Positions 1 through 12,000 of a DNA stretch of 64,000 bases are shown one piece after another. Under the pieces are notes generated by a model. It did not search any database and had not been told where the DNA came from. It saw only the letters and a list, made by a program, of their open reading frames with translations. The stretch covers positions 1,107,001 to 1,171,000 of the forward strand of contig CALNXK010000072.1 in assembly GCA_942486035.1 (NCBI GenBank), in the 5' to 3' direction. Position 1 is the stretch's first letter; each line of letters begins with the position of its first letter. The DNA comes from Porites lobata. Lineage: Eukaryota; Cnidaria; Anthozoa; Scleractinia; Poritidae. The position numbers and the translations under genes were made by a program.

Positions 1-487
1 AACTTCACCGCAAAAGAAGTCATTTTGTCGGGGGAAAGCAGTTTGTAAATTGTAAATATCTTATTATCCACTCCCCTCAGGGCTTTTCAGGGATAATTTA
101 CAACACTGGTTGGGGGACTTTGCCAGACTGCTTAAGGTGCAGTTTACAAGTAGTAAAGGAATGAGTAATGATGCCCCCATACATGAGTGTGAAAGTGAGA
201 TAGGCCACTACACCGGGCACTACGTGCCCTACTCTTTACGAAGAGTGTGTGGGTTCTTTAACGTCCCACAGATTTAATACATGTGCAAGGGCTTGTGAGA
301 CGGGGCCTACGGTTTATCGTCCTTATCCGAGAAGACTAGAAAGTCTAGCCGTTTGCAGATATTATTACAAAGGCAGCACTTTCTCCTCAGTTCTTTAAAG
401 ACCCTGAGTGTTGGTCCGGCCGGGGTTTGAACCCGCGACCTCCCGCTCAGTAGACCGGCGCTCTCCCAACTGAGCTAACCAGGCGGC
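1..487 (-). mobile_element. tRNA-derived SINE (possibly cut by the window start)
   Basis: Read on the minus strand the element starts near 487 with a tRNA-like head: A box TAGCTCAGTTGG at 466-477 and B box GGTTCAAACCC at 423-433. A long unrelated body follows down to about position 1. The body contains the CGGTTTATCG-type and GTGGGACGTTAAAGAACCC-like stretches I associate with an abundant coral SINE. No clear target duplication can be judged, because one end may be outside the window. An active tRNA is unlikely since the acceptor arms pair poorly. Confidence 0.75.
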
Positions 488-2196
488 GGTCAAACTAACA
501 TCAATAGTGATGTTAGTGATGTTACTAACCACATCAAACTAACCAGTTTGATGTGCTGTAAAAATCGAGAGAGCCGGAGAAGAATTGTGGAGACCGTAAC
601 ATCTCTCCAAGAAGTCAGTGCGTTACATAACATCTCTCCAAGAACGGTTGGGGGAAACCAAACTGAACTAGAGAGCAGCGGCAGACCGAAGCCGGAGCAA
701 GTGTGTGAAAGATATAAGAGAAAGGCGGCTACTGGAGTTTGGAGGTTTTGGGATTGAGTAAAAGTGGTGTTGTGTTCGGAAGGAGTCGCGGAGGGCTGGA
801 CTAAAGGAATTTTTGTACGTAAGGTGCACTAAAAAGGGAACTATTACTGCGTGTTCGAAGAAGATAATTTCTAAATATGTTGTAGACTAAGTAATTCAAA
901 AATCGCCGTGCATTTTGTGTAAAAAAAAGTAATATCGCATCAGTCTTTAGGATTTAGAATAATTATAAAAAGTAATATCACATTAGTCTTTTGAAATTAG
1001 AATAATGATCCCGTTTTAATTGTTTAGTGAAACGAGTATAATTATAGAAAACGCCTAGTTAATCTTAAAATCGTGGAGTTTTGGGAGTATTGTTTTAATA
1101 AACGTTTAGAGCATTGTTATTTTTTTATATACGTGTTTTCTTGAGTTTGTCTATGCTCGGTGTTATCGTTGGAGAGGACTCACTTTTGTGGCGGGGTTCG
1201 TCACCGGGGGAGGGTAGGGGAGAGCACTGGACTGGACAATCTGAAAACTACGAGTTCAAGTTCCATCCTGATCGGTACGGTTTGTTCACGATGGTCCCAA
1301 GTTCAAGGAGCCAACTGGTCTGGCTCCGGCCTGTTGAGATTCTTAACCTTGTTATGTTTATTCATTTATTCGTTTAACTCACTTGCCCGGCCCCACTAGC
1401 CTTTGCGCTTTAATACTGCCGACCGTCAATAAAGGAATGATCATGATTATTACAACAAACAATAAAAACCAAAATGAGGCTACCTGTTGACTTATATGAA
1501 GTTCGCGCCAGTCTAAAACGAGCATTACGGCATTGGTCCCTAAAAACTGCTTGCTGTCTAAAACTGCTCTTGCTTCTGTGTTGGTTAAAACGCCGTAACA
1601 AGCCTACAACAAAACATACGTTAAACACAAGAATATTTACATTTAATACCCGTCGTATCGGCCAATGTTAGTCATTGGCTTCCGGCACCTACCGCTATCA
1701 AAACACCATGCAAGGGATGACACCAAGTACTCAGGAAAACGCCCCGATAAAAGCTTTAAGTTCAGAGGGTACGTAACAGAAGAGGAGTTGTTTTATTTGT
1801 ACCTACTTATACTAAACATCTAAAAAAACATGCCGTTAGTGTATAAAAAGGGAAGCCGTATAGTCAGGCATCATGTAAAGTAACAGAACTGTGAATCATG
1901 CCGCCGCTGCCGCCGCCTTCTGTATGACTAACCTTAGTACATATCTTGAACACTTTACTTTGTGGTGGAAAGTTTCGTTTTTCTTCCTTGTAGAGCGACA
2001 ACAGGTCGATCTGAAATTAGTGTATATATGAAAAAAAAAATGTTGAATTTTGGTGAACATACAATTACTCCTAAAAAAACTCAACTCCTACTGGTTACAA
2101 GATTGTACTTAATTGATGAATCATAGAATAGTAACAATGACGAAAACTGTTGTCAAACACCACAGTTTAGTGTATTTACTATGAAGGAGAACAAAC
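488..2196. other. MCM3AP intron, no recognised element
   Basis: AT-rich sequence left of the last exon I can place. It holds short direct repeats of gatgttagt near 500-530, a pure A/T-rich block at 880-1040 and a (GCC)n-like run near 1900-1918. Short open frames here have no recognisable domain or splice pattern. The next GANP exons are either further left or too diverged to see. Confidence 0.4.
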
Positions 2197-2452
2197 CTTC
2201 CTTCTCAGCCCTTGAGGAATGTTATTATGCAGCGGATACACCCCTCTTTTGAATCTTTCCTTTACAACGAAACTCAGCAATTGTCCTCTGTCCCTACTGG
2301 CTGTAAATCCCACTTTCCCGTGGTTTTCTGGGAAAGAAATAACCAATTTCCAGTTTATAGAGGCACTGGTAGTTGATTTTTCGGCAACCAGCTGAGATCT
2401 CACTGAGTCCGCAAGTATCGAGGAGATGTCCAGCGGTCTGCAGGCTTGCTCC
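2197..2452 (-). CDS. MCM3AP: MCM3AP exon: PLDISSILADSV...WKLVISFPE
   Basis: Acceptor tacttttttttaag in phase 2; donor probably AAG|gtttgt. It encodes EQACRPLDISSILADSV, then INWKLVISFPENHGKV and LLSFVVKERFKRG. Human has LDLPSLVAEHL...FWKLVLVLPD...ILANWLKVKF. The open frame continues upstream of the acceptor, but only this start keeps phase with 3895-3963. The end is less sure, since another GT lies 43 bases earlier. Later exons are off the left edge. Confidence 0.85.
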
Positions 2453-5400
2453 CTTAAAAAAAAGTACTCCCAATCAAAATGTTCCAAACACGTTATAAAC
2501 TAAGAAAAATTGCAGCCTCCGAGATCTGCATGATTCTTCATATCATACGAAGGCCGAATTCAATAATTGTTCTATTATTCATTTAAAATATTTCTTAACA
2601 GTCTTACCTCTTCGTAGACTTTCTTCAGAACATTCACCTGTTCCTTACACGATTTCATATATTAACAGATTTTTTTCTTGCAGATACTTCTTAAAAGTAG
2701 ATGTCATTCATCCAGCAATATTTTTTTTGCGTGTTCTTGCCTTTGCTCCGTTCAGTTTCGGTCACCAATTCGGCTATTTCACCTTCGGATAGCGGTGAAC
2801 TTTTCTACAGTTTTCTTGAGTTCACTCCAGCCAAAATGGCTAGGTTGCCGCGCCGCTGATTGGAAACGAGGTTGCGATTTTATATTGGACAATAACCCAT
2901 CGAATCAACGGTACATTGCCAACACCGTCCAAATATGGTAGGCGCCGGCTGGTTAGGACGAATTAGACAGGGATTTTGGCCACTCAGAAATTGAAAGGGA
3001 GAAATATTTTGAACGAATAATAAATTCAAATTCAAATTTTAAACCAAGAAGCATATACCAATATTTCCACATCTATCTAACGAGGTAATGAAAAACGTTT
3101 TCGCGCTTCATCGATAAAACTACAGTTGCAAATGGTCAATGCACTTACGAACTACAAGAAATATTTTGTTGTGGAACTAAGTTAGACTCTTGTCTAATCT
3201 CTTCGAGGTATTCAAGATAGCAGTGAAAGAAGTTGAAGACAAATTTCAAGACTCAGAGACTGACTACCATCGTTTAACATAAGGATTTCTGGAAGAATCA
3301 ATGTGGTTATGATTGGTGGATGGTTTCCATAGGAAACAATTGACCAGTCAATGTTCCTACCAATTCCTTGAACGATCCCAGAACTGATTCGTTCCAAATC
3401 ATCTCTGCTGATCTCTCTTTCTCCCTCTTTCCATCACTCCCCACAGCTTGTTTGTAAAGATTCTCCAAGTTTCAGTCGACAAAGGAATGGGTTAATAAAG
3501 TAAACTTGTCGACTTTCCACTCGAAAACTTTTCCAAATTCTTGATCGCGTGATTAGCGCGCGAAAACCAATACATCTTGAGGACAGAACCTTGTTTATAT
3601 ACTCTCATGCAAACACTCCTCTCAGCCAATCAGAGCGCGCGTACTATCTTAGTTATCTTATAAAGGACTCGATGGTTGCACGCTACACGTTTACCAACCA
3701 TTTCTTAAGTTGCCAATGACCGTCCAAGTCCCTTAAAATGGTATCACGGTTCCTTTCTAGCCATCAATATTTCAGTTTTAATGCCGAGAACACAGTTACC
3801 GAGAAAATTGTATTATTGCCAATTTTTGTGATTCTGTAATATGATTACAAATATTTTTAATATTTTTCAATTTATAATGATAATTTATCTGTACCTGACA
3901 TGATCCATTTCGGTTTGTCTTCTCTTTAGTGCTTCTCGAATCCCATTCCCGTTTGAATCAGTTCTGTGAAAACATCATTTAAAGACAAGGAAAAAGAAAG
4001 AAAGAAATACTTATAAAAGAACACAAAAAGAGTTTTCTGAAAACATCCTCTTTTCAATTTCACCGCAAAAAGGGACAGTGGTTACGTGCCGGGAGCTTAA
4101 CTTAGAAAACACCATCTGAACCTTGCGTTTCATGTAGTTATCTCACCTATTGTATGGAATATGCGTGAAAATCTTCATTATGAATCGGTATATTTCAAAG
4201 AGCTAAACAACGAGCAAGAATACTATTGACCGACACCGACACACAGAGCGGGGGCAGCTGTAGTGTCAAATATTACTAGTTTACATTGGTATGCCTGTGG
4301 TGTGGACGGACGGTCGCTCTGTATACGGTCACGTGATTACCAAATTTTCTAGGATGGGTAGATTTACTTGGTTATGGCATCTCCCCTATTAATACCAGAC
4401 ATTTTGATACCGCTGTCTTTTATTTTTCACGCGGTGCTTGGTAATGTATTTTTTCATTCGATCATGGAAATTTTTGTTCCATGCACCGTTTTCGATTTGC
4501 ACAGCTTTGATCAAAACATTCTCAGTTTCGAGAATAGTTTATTCTACACCATAAGAAAAGATTTAATTAGAAGTTGAATTTCTCGCTATTTCTCTTTCGC
4601 TTTTTACATTCAGTTCATTTTATTTGCCGGAAGGTAAGCCTTAGAAATTAAAAGGGTGTTTGATCAATTCACGCTCGCACATTCTAGTCTTCTATTAAAA
4701 TTTATAGCGGAAGGACATCTGTGAGCAGGGAATAAGTCAGCAGAGAATTTGATTGTCGGCGAATTTCTGTAATCGTCCATCGTTCTGCTAGTGATAAGCT
4801 AGCCGTTGTTCAGTCGTCTTGCTTGTTTGGGGCTAAATCTTATTGCGGTCATAAGAAAGAGTGTCTTGCAAGATTTCCAATCAAAGATTTGTGAACTCGT
4901 ATCTGGCGAACTCTCTCGGTGTTTATATATACACAGTTATACGCACCTTATAACTTTATCTGCGCTTAACGAGTGTCTTTTGGTCCATAACTTTCAAAAC
5001 AACTGCTCCACAGAATGTCACTGATAACACGTAACGCAAAAGAGTATCGACGTATGAGTACACAATAAATGTCAAAATCTACCTAAGCGGTCCCTTCAGG
5101 ATTTTCTGTCTTTACGTCATCCTAACCATTTCGTAATTGCAGGCGCAAACAACAGAAACGTCATCATTACGTACCGATTCCTCGCGGCCCCTGTTCAAGC
5201 AAATCGAGATTTTTTGTGACTGTATATTTCAGCTGTAAGTACTTTCCTTAATATACGCGCGAGTTACTAGAGTGCCTCCTCGGGATTTCGCCTTCTGGGC
5301 GAAATCCCTGTGGGGGCAATAATTCAATCAACAGGTATGGCAACCCAAATGCAACTCGAGGTTATTTTGGCGGGAAATCGCATGGCCACCGGCGTCTTGT

Positions 5401-5980
5401 AAAGCAGATACAACTCTAAAGAGTCAATAAAGACGAAAACGGAAAGCGGAGATTGTTTCTGTATCCGTGGTTTTCTAAAGTATTAAGCTTACATTAATTA
5501 TCATGTCCACAAATTTGGAATATAGAGCAAGAGAAAGACAGAGAAAAAGAGAAAGTAGGCGGCAGGCCAGCGAAGCGAAGGAGACATTTTTTTGTAAGAA
5601 GAACAACATGACAACTTTGTAGCGGCGGTGACAAAATGAGAAATGCTAGCGGCCACCAATGCAAGGTGAAAATGAGCAGCAGTGAAAAAAAAGTGAACGA
5701 GACTGACGTACGACCTTTCCTCCAAAAAACGAGTAACAAAGAAGTTTCTGGAAGTTTCACATTGTAGTCGTGCAAAACAACGGCAAAGAAATGTACAAAA
5801 AAGTGTGCTGCACGTGCAAAGTTGCTTTTTTGCTAATTAGACCTATTGTTGTTTTTCACCGTTCTCCGGCGTTGCCTTCGCCGCTTAACATTACACGATT
5901 CTATATTTTGTTTGAACTAACGTTAAATATTATCGAGAACTTCGCTTTTAGCCCTGGCTAAATCTATATTTAACAATTAT

Positions 5981-6019
<39 letters not shown>

Positions 6020-6051
6020 GCGAGGCGCGTAGCGGCGAGTTGGCTATAATG

Positions 6052-6085
<34 letters not shown>

Positions 6086-9000
6086 TTTCATTAAAAACGC
6101 CCACAAAATCTCGTTGAATCTCCCCGACTAGAACAAACCGGAAAAGACAAGGGACTTCCGCTATTCACATGTCACACGTCTATCAAAACTGTCAACGCGC
6201 GAACGGACTCGCCTAGACAGCATGAATGAAAAATCACAACATTGTAGCGATGAACATTAGTTTTTTAAAAACTCATCGGGATTCTAGGATTTTACACAGC
6301 AGAACAGCTAAAAAAACCTGGCAGATAATGTGAAGGAAAAGAATTTTTAAGTGACAGCCGTCGAAATTACTGTGAATTTGGATTTTCGGTGCAGTTATAA
6401 AAGTAAGAACAACGGAGAAAAACTATTACCTCGGTAGCTTGTTATGAAGTTGTTTGAAGCCACAGCTGGTTTTGCTGAACGACAAAAGAAGCTATACTGC
6501 CGCCTCGATTGCTCTAGTGAATGGCTGCATAGCCTGTATTTGTAGCTGGTTACTTGTGATTTATATTCTTGACGTCGGATAAACAAGCCGCAGTTATCTA
6601 TCGGCGAGTGACTCGATCGACGAATGGCTTAGCGATCATGAAGAAACAACACTTGTCTTCTTTCGTAGCTGGTCAAGGTACTTTAGTTCCATGTGTTTTC
6701 ATGTGTTTTTCGACAAACTTTCAAACAAGCTCTTGTGGCTTTTTTGTTTGTTTTTGTCTTTTTTCTTGCGATGAAATTGCATTTCTAGTATTCTAAAAAA
6801 TGAATTAAAGCGATTTGCTTCGGGCGCCGTTCTATCCTTCGCGTAAAAAAATCTCAGCTAGCTTCCAATTTTAAACTGACGCGTACACTGACCATATATG
6901 GAGAGCATGGTATAATAGCTCATATACCATAACGGCTAAGCCAATCAAAATGCTAGAATTGCATTATCCAATGATTCAGTTTTTAATAAATTATAATAGT
7001 TACTACATGTACCTTATGGAAGCCATACTGATGCTCCGTCTGTTGTGTCCTACAAGGTGGCGGAGCTGTTCCTCAGTACTCATCATGGGAGCCCCTGGTG
7101 GGAAGGAGCTCAGTAGTCCCTTGAGGTGCACATATTTTCGGTAACATTTCACCCACCTCGGAAGAGAAGAAAAGGGAAACGTTTTCGACCTCCTTCGTGC
7201 TATGAGAAAACAGTTGGATTTCTAAAATATTTTCACACCATCAATTTACTGCTTTCGTATGGTAAACAACAATTATACAGATAAGTGATATTGGCTAAGG
7301 AGGATAACGCAATTTTTTTTTAAATAGCTGAATGGCAGATAATATTTTCTATAGAGACGTTCATCAAGCCAGGTTTATTTTTGTTAACTTGGTGGAGGTA
7401 AGCTATCAATCATTAGTGAGTGAAATCCTAAGAGTGAAAATCACTCGCTCAAGTTTTAACATGTAGATTTCATTAAGTCGGTAAAATCCTAGTTAGATAC
7501 CGGTATCACTCCAACTGCTACTGATGTACGCAATTACCGATTGTCTTAAATTACAAGATTTTATACCTGCTAAAATACCGCGCTGTTCTGCTTCTTTTAA
7601 CTTTAACTGCCAATTGTTGGAGCTTTGAATCCCTTTCCGCCTTTTTTTCATCTAAAACCTCCAATGCCAGATTCTGAAGTTCAATTAATACTCCTTCGTT
7701 AAGTACCATCAGGCAAATCTCTTCGGAGGCTTTATCTCTGGCTATTTTAATAAGTTCTTCCCTCTCTTCCCTAGGAAAAAAGACAATGTTGCTCTGTAAG
7801 CTGTCTGCTAACCGAACAAATCTTGATTTCCCATAGATTCAACGTGCTTCCCTTTTGAAAGGGCTCATGTAAGAAGCAACTTTAAAGTGCACTGTTGAAT
7901 AATGCATTCAAAATTTTGAACTTTTCAGTCGCAGTAGAATTAAGACGGAAGCAGCTAGGTAAGTTTCGTTAAATGGCTGTGCCACGGCTGTTAGTCATTT
8001 ATTTTGTAATACCAAATACGCTTCCCTTAATATTCGCTTGAAACGTGAGAATTTACTTGTAAATGACAAAATCAGAGCTTCCTGACAACGGATGTGTCTC
8101 CCAAGCATTACTTTTGAAAAAACAGTGTTATGCTGACAAGTTAAAACACCACAATTGCAATCCGTTTCAGTCCTCTTCAAGTTTGTCAATCCGTGCCTCC
8201 TTTTGTGTTTACTGTTTTATTTACACCTCTTTTTAACGTTTTTTGGCGGTTATCGCTGGCGAGCCTTAGCGAGCCAGCACAGCTATTTGAGAGGGTCAGC
8301 GATGTTACTCACATTTTAGCGGAGAAAGAATTCGCGAGGCATGCGCAATATGGATCTTTCATTTTCTGATGTCACTTATGCATTCCACCCCACTGCACGC
8401 CGTTCCAAGCGGCACGTGTTGGTGGTCAAAAATTCAAAGGATTTCTTCCTTGTTTTGATTGCCTACATCGGATACGGTAGTTGCACTACAATGCGAAGTA
8501 TGAGTTTTGGTTTTGAAAAGGAAAGTAAGGCCTGTTAAAAAGGAAAAAAAATGGTAATGAAACGACCTTTTTCAATCAAAAGAAATTTCCCACCGGACCG
8601 AAGCGTTCCATTTACGTTTCCAGCGAAATTCCTTTTACTTCTCAATGAAGTGGCACCGCACACGACAATTTTAAAAAATGGATCGGTAAGTTTCAGTCTT
8701 ACCGGTCACAGGGGACCACCTTATAGACAGAACACTTTGACCTGAAAATTTCCACTCGAACCAAAGCGTTCAATATATTTTTCAATCGAAAATTTCCGGA
8801 TAATTTAGCACAATGGAAAGCACCCTTCTTTTCCGCCCTCCTATCTTCTATGCCACTCTTTGAATTTTAATCAATTTCGTGACACAGCTCCTTTACGCAC
8901 GGGTCAGAAAGTATTGGAATGCGGAATAACAAAAGCTATCTGTTCACCTTGTAACTTCCTCCACAATTCTTGCACATTCAATCGAAACAAGTTCACTTAT

Positions 9001-12000
9001 CACTTCACCATGGATAGCACGTGACACGCGTTCTTGACATGCCGCATTTTCTTCAGCGATTCTGCATACAAAAAAGTTATTTCAACAACTCTCGTAAAGT
9101 AATCAATCTAATTTGTGAAAAGATTTTTCAAAATCCATTTTACTTACATTCTACTCTGTCTGGAATTGACTTAAGGTATTTAAAAATTCAAAGACAAACA
9201 AGTGCAGTAAATATACCTCTTTATATTTCTCTCCTCTGTAAGGGCTTTCTTTGCAGTGTCATTTATAAACTCCCGGAGCACCTTCTCAAAAAGGTTGTCA
9301 AAAATTTTCGTAGATAGCAGAAGGTAGCTGTGAACCTGATGATTAAGATTGTAAAAATTGAAACAATAAAACCAATTAACTTACCACAGATACGAAGGCG
9401 AATTCCAAATTTAGTTTCCGCGCGTCTTACAACAACTCAAATTTGACTGTGATGTATAAAGTACCTTATCGATAGCTTCCTTTGTAATCTCCGTGCACAT
9501 TTCGTTAAGTACTTCTAGGAAGAGACTTTTGGTAAATTGTGTTATTTCCTGCAAAAAAAGGTCAAAGATGAAGGTCCTGCCAGTGGTTTGCCAACAGCTA
9601 GACCTTTGCATGGCTGGGATGACCACGTGCAAATAGCGTCCCTTCTCCGGTAAGAGACGTAGAAACAGTGAGTCGTTTAACCTCCTTCCCACAGCTCTCT
9701 CCTACTTGTCTTATGTGGACTGATTTAAAAATCGAGGTGGCTCGATAGGGTTTTTGAGGCTCAATACATTCCAACTTTGAGCATAAGCTACGTCGCCATC
9801 AGCAAAGATTTGGAAAAATTACCACCGCAACTGTATTATATAAAGATGAAATTTGTTAAGATCAGGGTTACAATGACATCGGAGTTGTCATAGCACCGAA
9901 ATGACGCCATTACCTATTTAACTTCCAGCCGTATTTCTCGGTGCTGGAAACTGTTCTTCCAAAATCGTTCACGGGAACTTTTTCCTCCAATAGTCACCTC
10001 GATGTTCGTGGAGACGAGATATTTTGGGATGAAGTTTATATGGTTAGAAATGCGGTAAAAACTGGACATTTTCACGTGAACAGCAGTAACTAACAATGAA
10101 ATGCAGAAATGTTAACCTGAGATCAGGCTCTATTTTCATTTCGTGTAAACAACATTCCCGCGGGCAAGGCGAAACGAAAAGAGAGCCTGATACATTGACA
10201 TTTGCTTAATCAGCCAACCAGAATTACTTCCGTTTCTTGCTTCTTTTATTAGACGTAGGAAAAATGCTGATTCGCTGACTTTAAAAAAAAGCTTTTATCT
10301 TTTTTCAAAACAAAAATAAAGCAGTCAGCACAGCACATTTCACTTCTTGCGAGAATGAAGATCTTGAAGGTTTTTTCTGTTGCGTAGAAGGTAAAAAGTT
10401 TTCGAAAAGACGACGACACGATGTTCTCGTTTTAATATTTTGGCTAGGCGCGCTCGATTTTTAAAATACTGAAATTTCTATTTTTCTGTTGCCTTATATT
10501 TTCCTCGGCAATTTTCCCCGATTTTCAGTACACAAATATTTAAAAATCTTGGAGGAATATATCGCGAACTTTTTTAAAAGATATAAAATTATCCCAGAAC
10601 AAAAAAACGAGTTCTCAAGTGCATTTAAATTAGTCCGGTAAGTGCACTTGCAATTTGCGAATTTACTAGAAACAACCGTCTAAGAAAATACATTTTTTAT
10701 ACATCCAGGTAAATATTATCTGCCACTTAGGAAAGACGAAACGAAATTTACTTAAACTAAATTTAACTTCCTGCTCCCCTGACCTATAAACAAATGAAAA
10801 ACAAACACACTTTGTAGTTCTGTTGTGTTGTTGTTGTATTGCACGTCTAAAAAACTCGCTAAATTTATTAAATAATCGACATTAACAGACAGCAAACAGC
10901 AAACGAGCGATGACCACAGTTTTCCCGGTTTATTTTTTACAAAAAGCAAAGGCAAACAACAAGTCTGTTACCTGAATACTAGCAGCACTAGCTTTTATAA
11001 TAATGCCTACAAAAATCCCTTGAACAGCGATCGGACATTTTTCGTCTAGTACTTCAAAGATGGCGATTGAAGTTTCTTTCGCAGTGAGCCTCAGCTTGCG
11101 TACCCCGTTCAGAGGTCATTCCCGGCTAAACTTTCAAATGAAACCAGTTTTTACACGAACAGTAGTTCGACTTGCACTCGTTTGTTGGTAAATCAAAAGG
11201 CACCTTGTTCGAGGTCAACCTGCAGAGGGATTCGACTCCGCGATGCCCTCACATTAGTCCTGAGAAGTTATGGACAGCCATCTGAATTTCCATGGCACAT
11301 ATTAGGCATATTTCCCTACCACAAGACCGTCAAAAAAATTAAAAACACAGAAAAATCCTTCTTTCTGCCAACGGCGGATCATTCGCATCCATTCAAAAGA
11401 TTTTTGAATGCTACAGCCACGCAAGGAATAAGCGCTTTCAACTTCCGGTGATTCCAAAAGCCAATCAAATCCTGTGGCATTGTTCTAACAGCCAATCAGC
11501 GTTGCGGCCAAAATCTGGCCGCAGTGAGCACAAGCTTGTGAGACTTAGTATCAGGCCCAATTTTAGCGTGACGACGTAAGAGAGAATGTATGAGAACTGC
11601 TAAAATTGGGCCTGATCTCAGGTTGCAGAAATGTTAGCTATTGTGGTCCACGAAAATATGAAACTTGAAGACAATACCTCTGAATAACGAGAGGCTCTCA
11701 CTGGTAAACACGAAATCTCTGACAAAGAATTAGCCCTTACTTTACTGCTTTACAATCAAAAATCTTGAAACCCAAAGGTCATACTTATTATGTCGAGAAT
11801 ATCCAATTTTAAAAAATATCTATCGAGCAGTTAAAAATTATTCGCTTATTTGTTAAAGTAGACCAAAAGGTTTACAAAACCGCTAACAAGGGCGCCTCAA
11901 TACATACTAATCAAATCCTCCTTTCTAGCAATCGGCTAGAGCTGTCTCCATGATCTTTCGCACACGTTTTTAAAAAGACTGAAACTATTATGAAGAGAAA

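Noticed and set aside
406..487. Functional tRNA gene
   Set aside because: A and B boxes are good, but the acceptor arms do not pair well and the sequence continues into a SINE body.
2453..2499. Upstream extension of the last exon (EHFDWEYFF)
   Set aside because: An acceptor at 2500 exists, but only the acceptor at 2453 (tttttttaag) keeps phase with the preceding exon.
2605..2640. Minus-strand EQVNVLKKVYEE as a GANP exon with donor gtaaga
   Set aside because: The acceptor lacks a pyrimidine tract and the phase does not match the exon at 3895-3963. The segment continues a DUF3504-like remnant. The exon at 2452 joins 3895 directly in phase.
5494..5775. Overlapping minus-strand ORFs of 74 and 93 codons
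   Set aside because: No motif, no splice context; hydrophobic content follows base composition.
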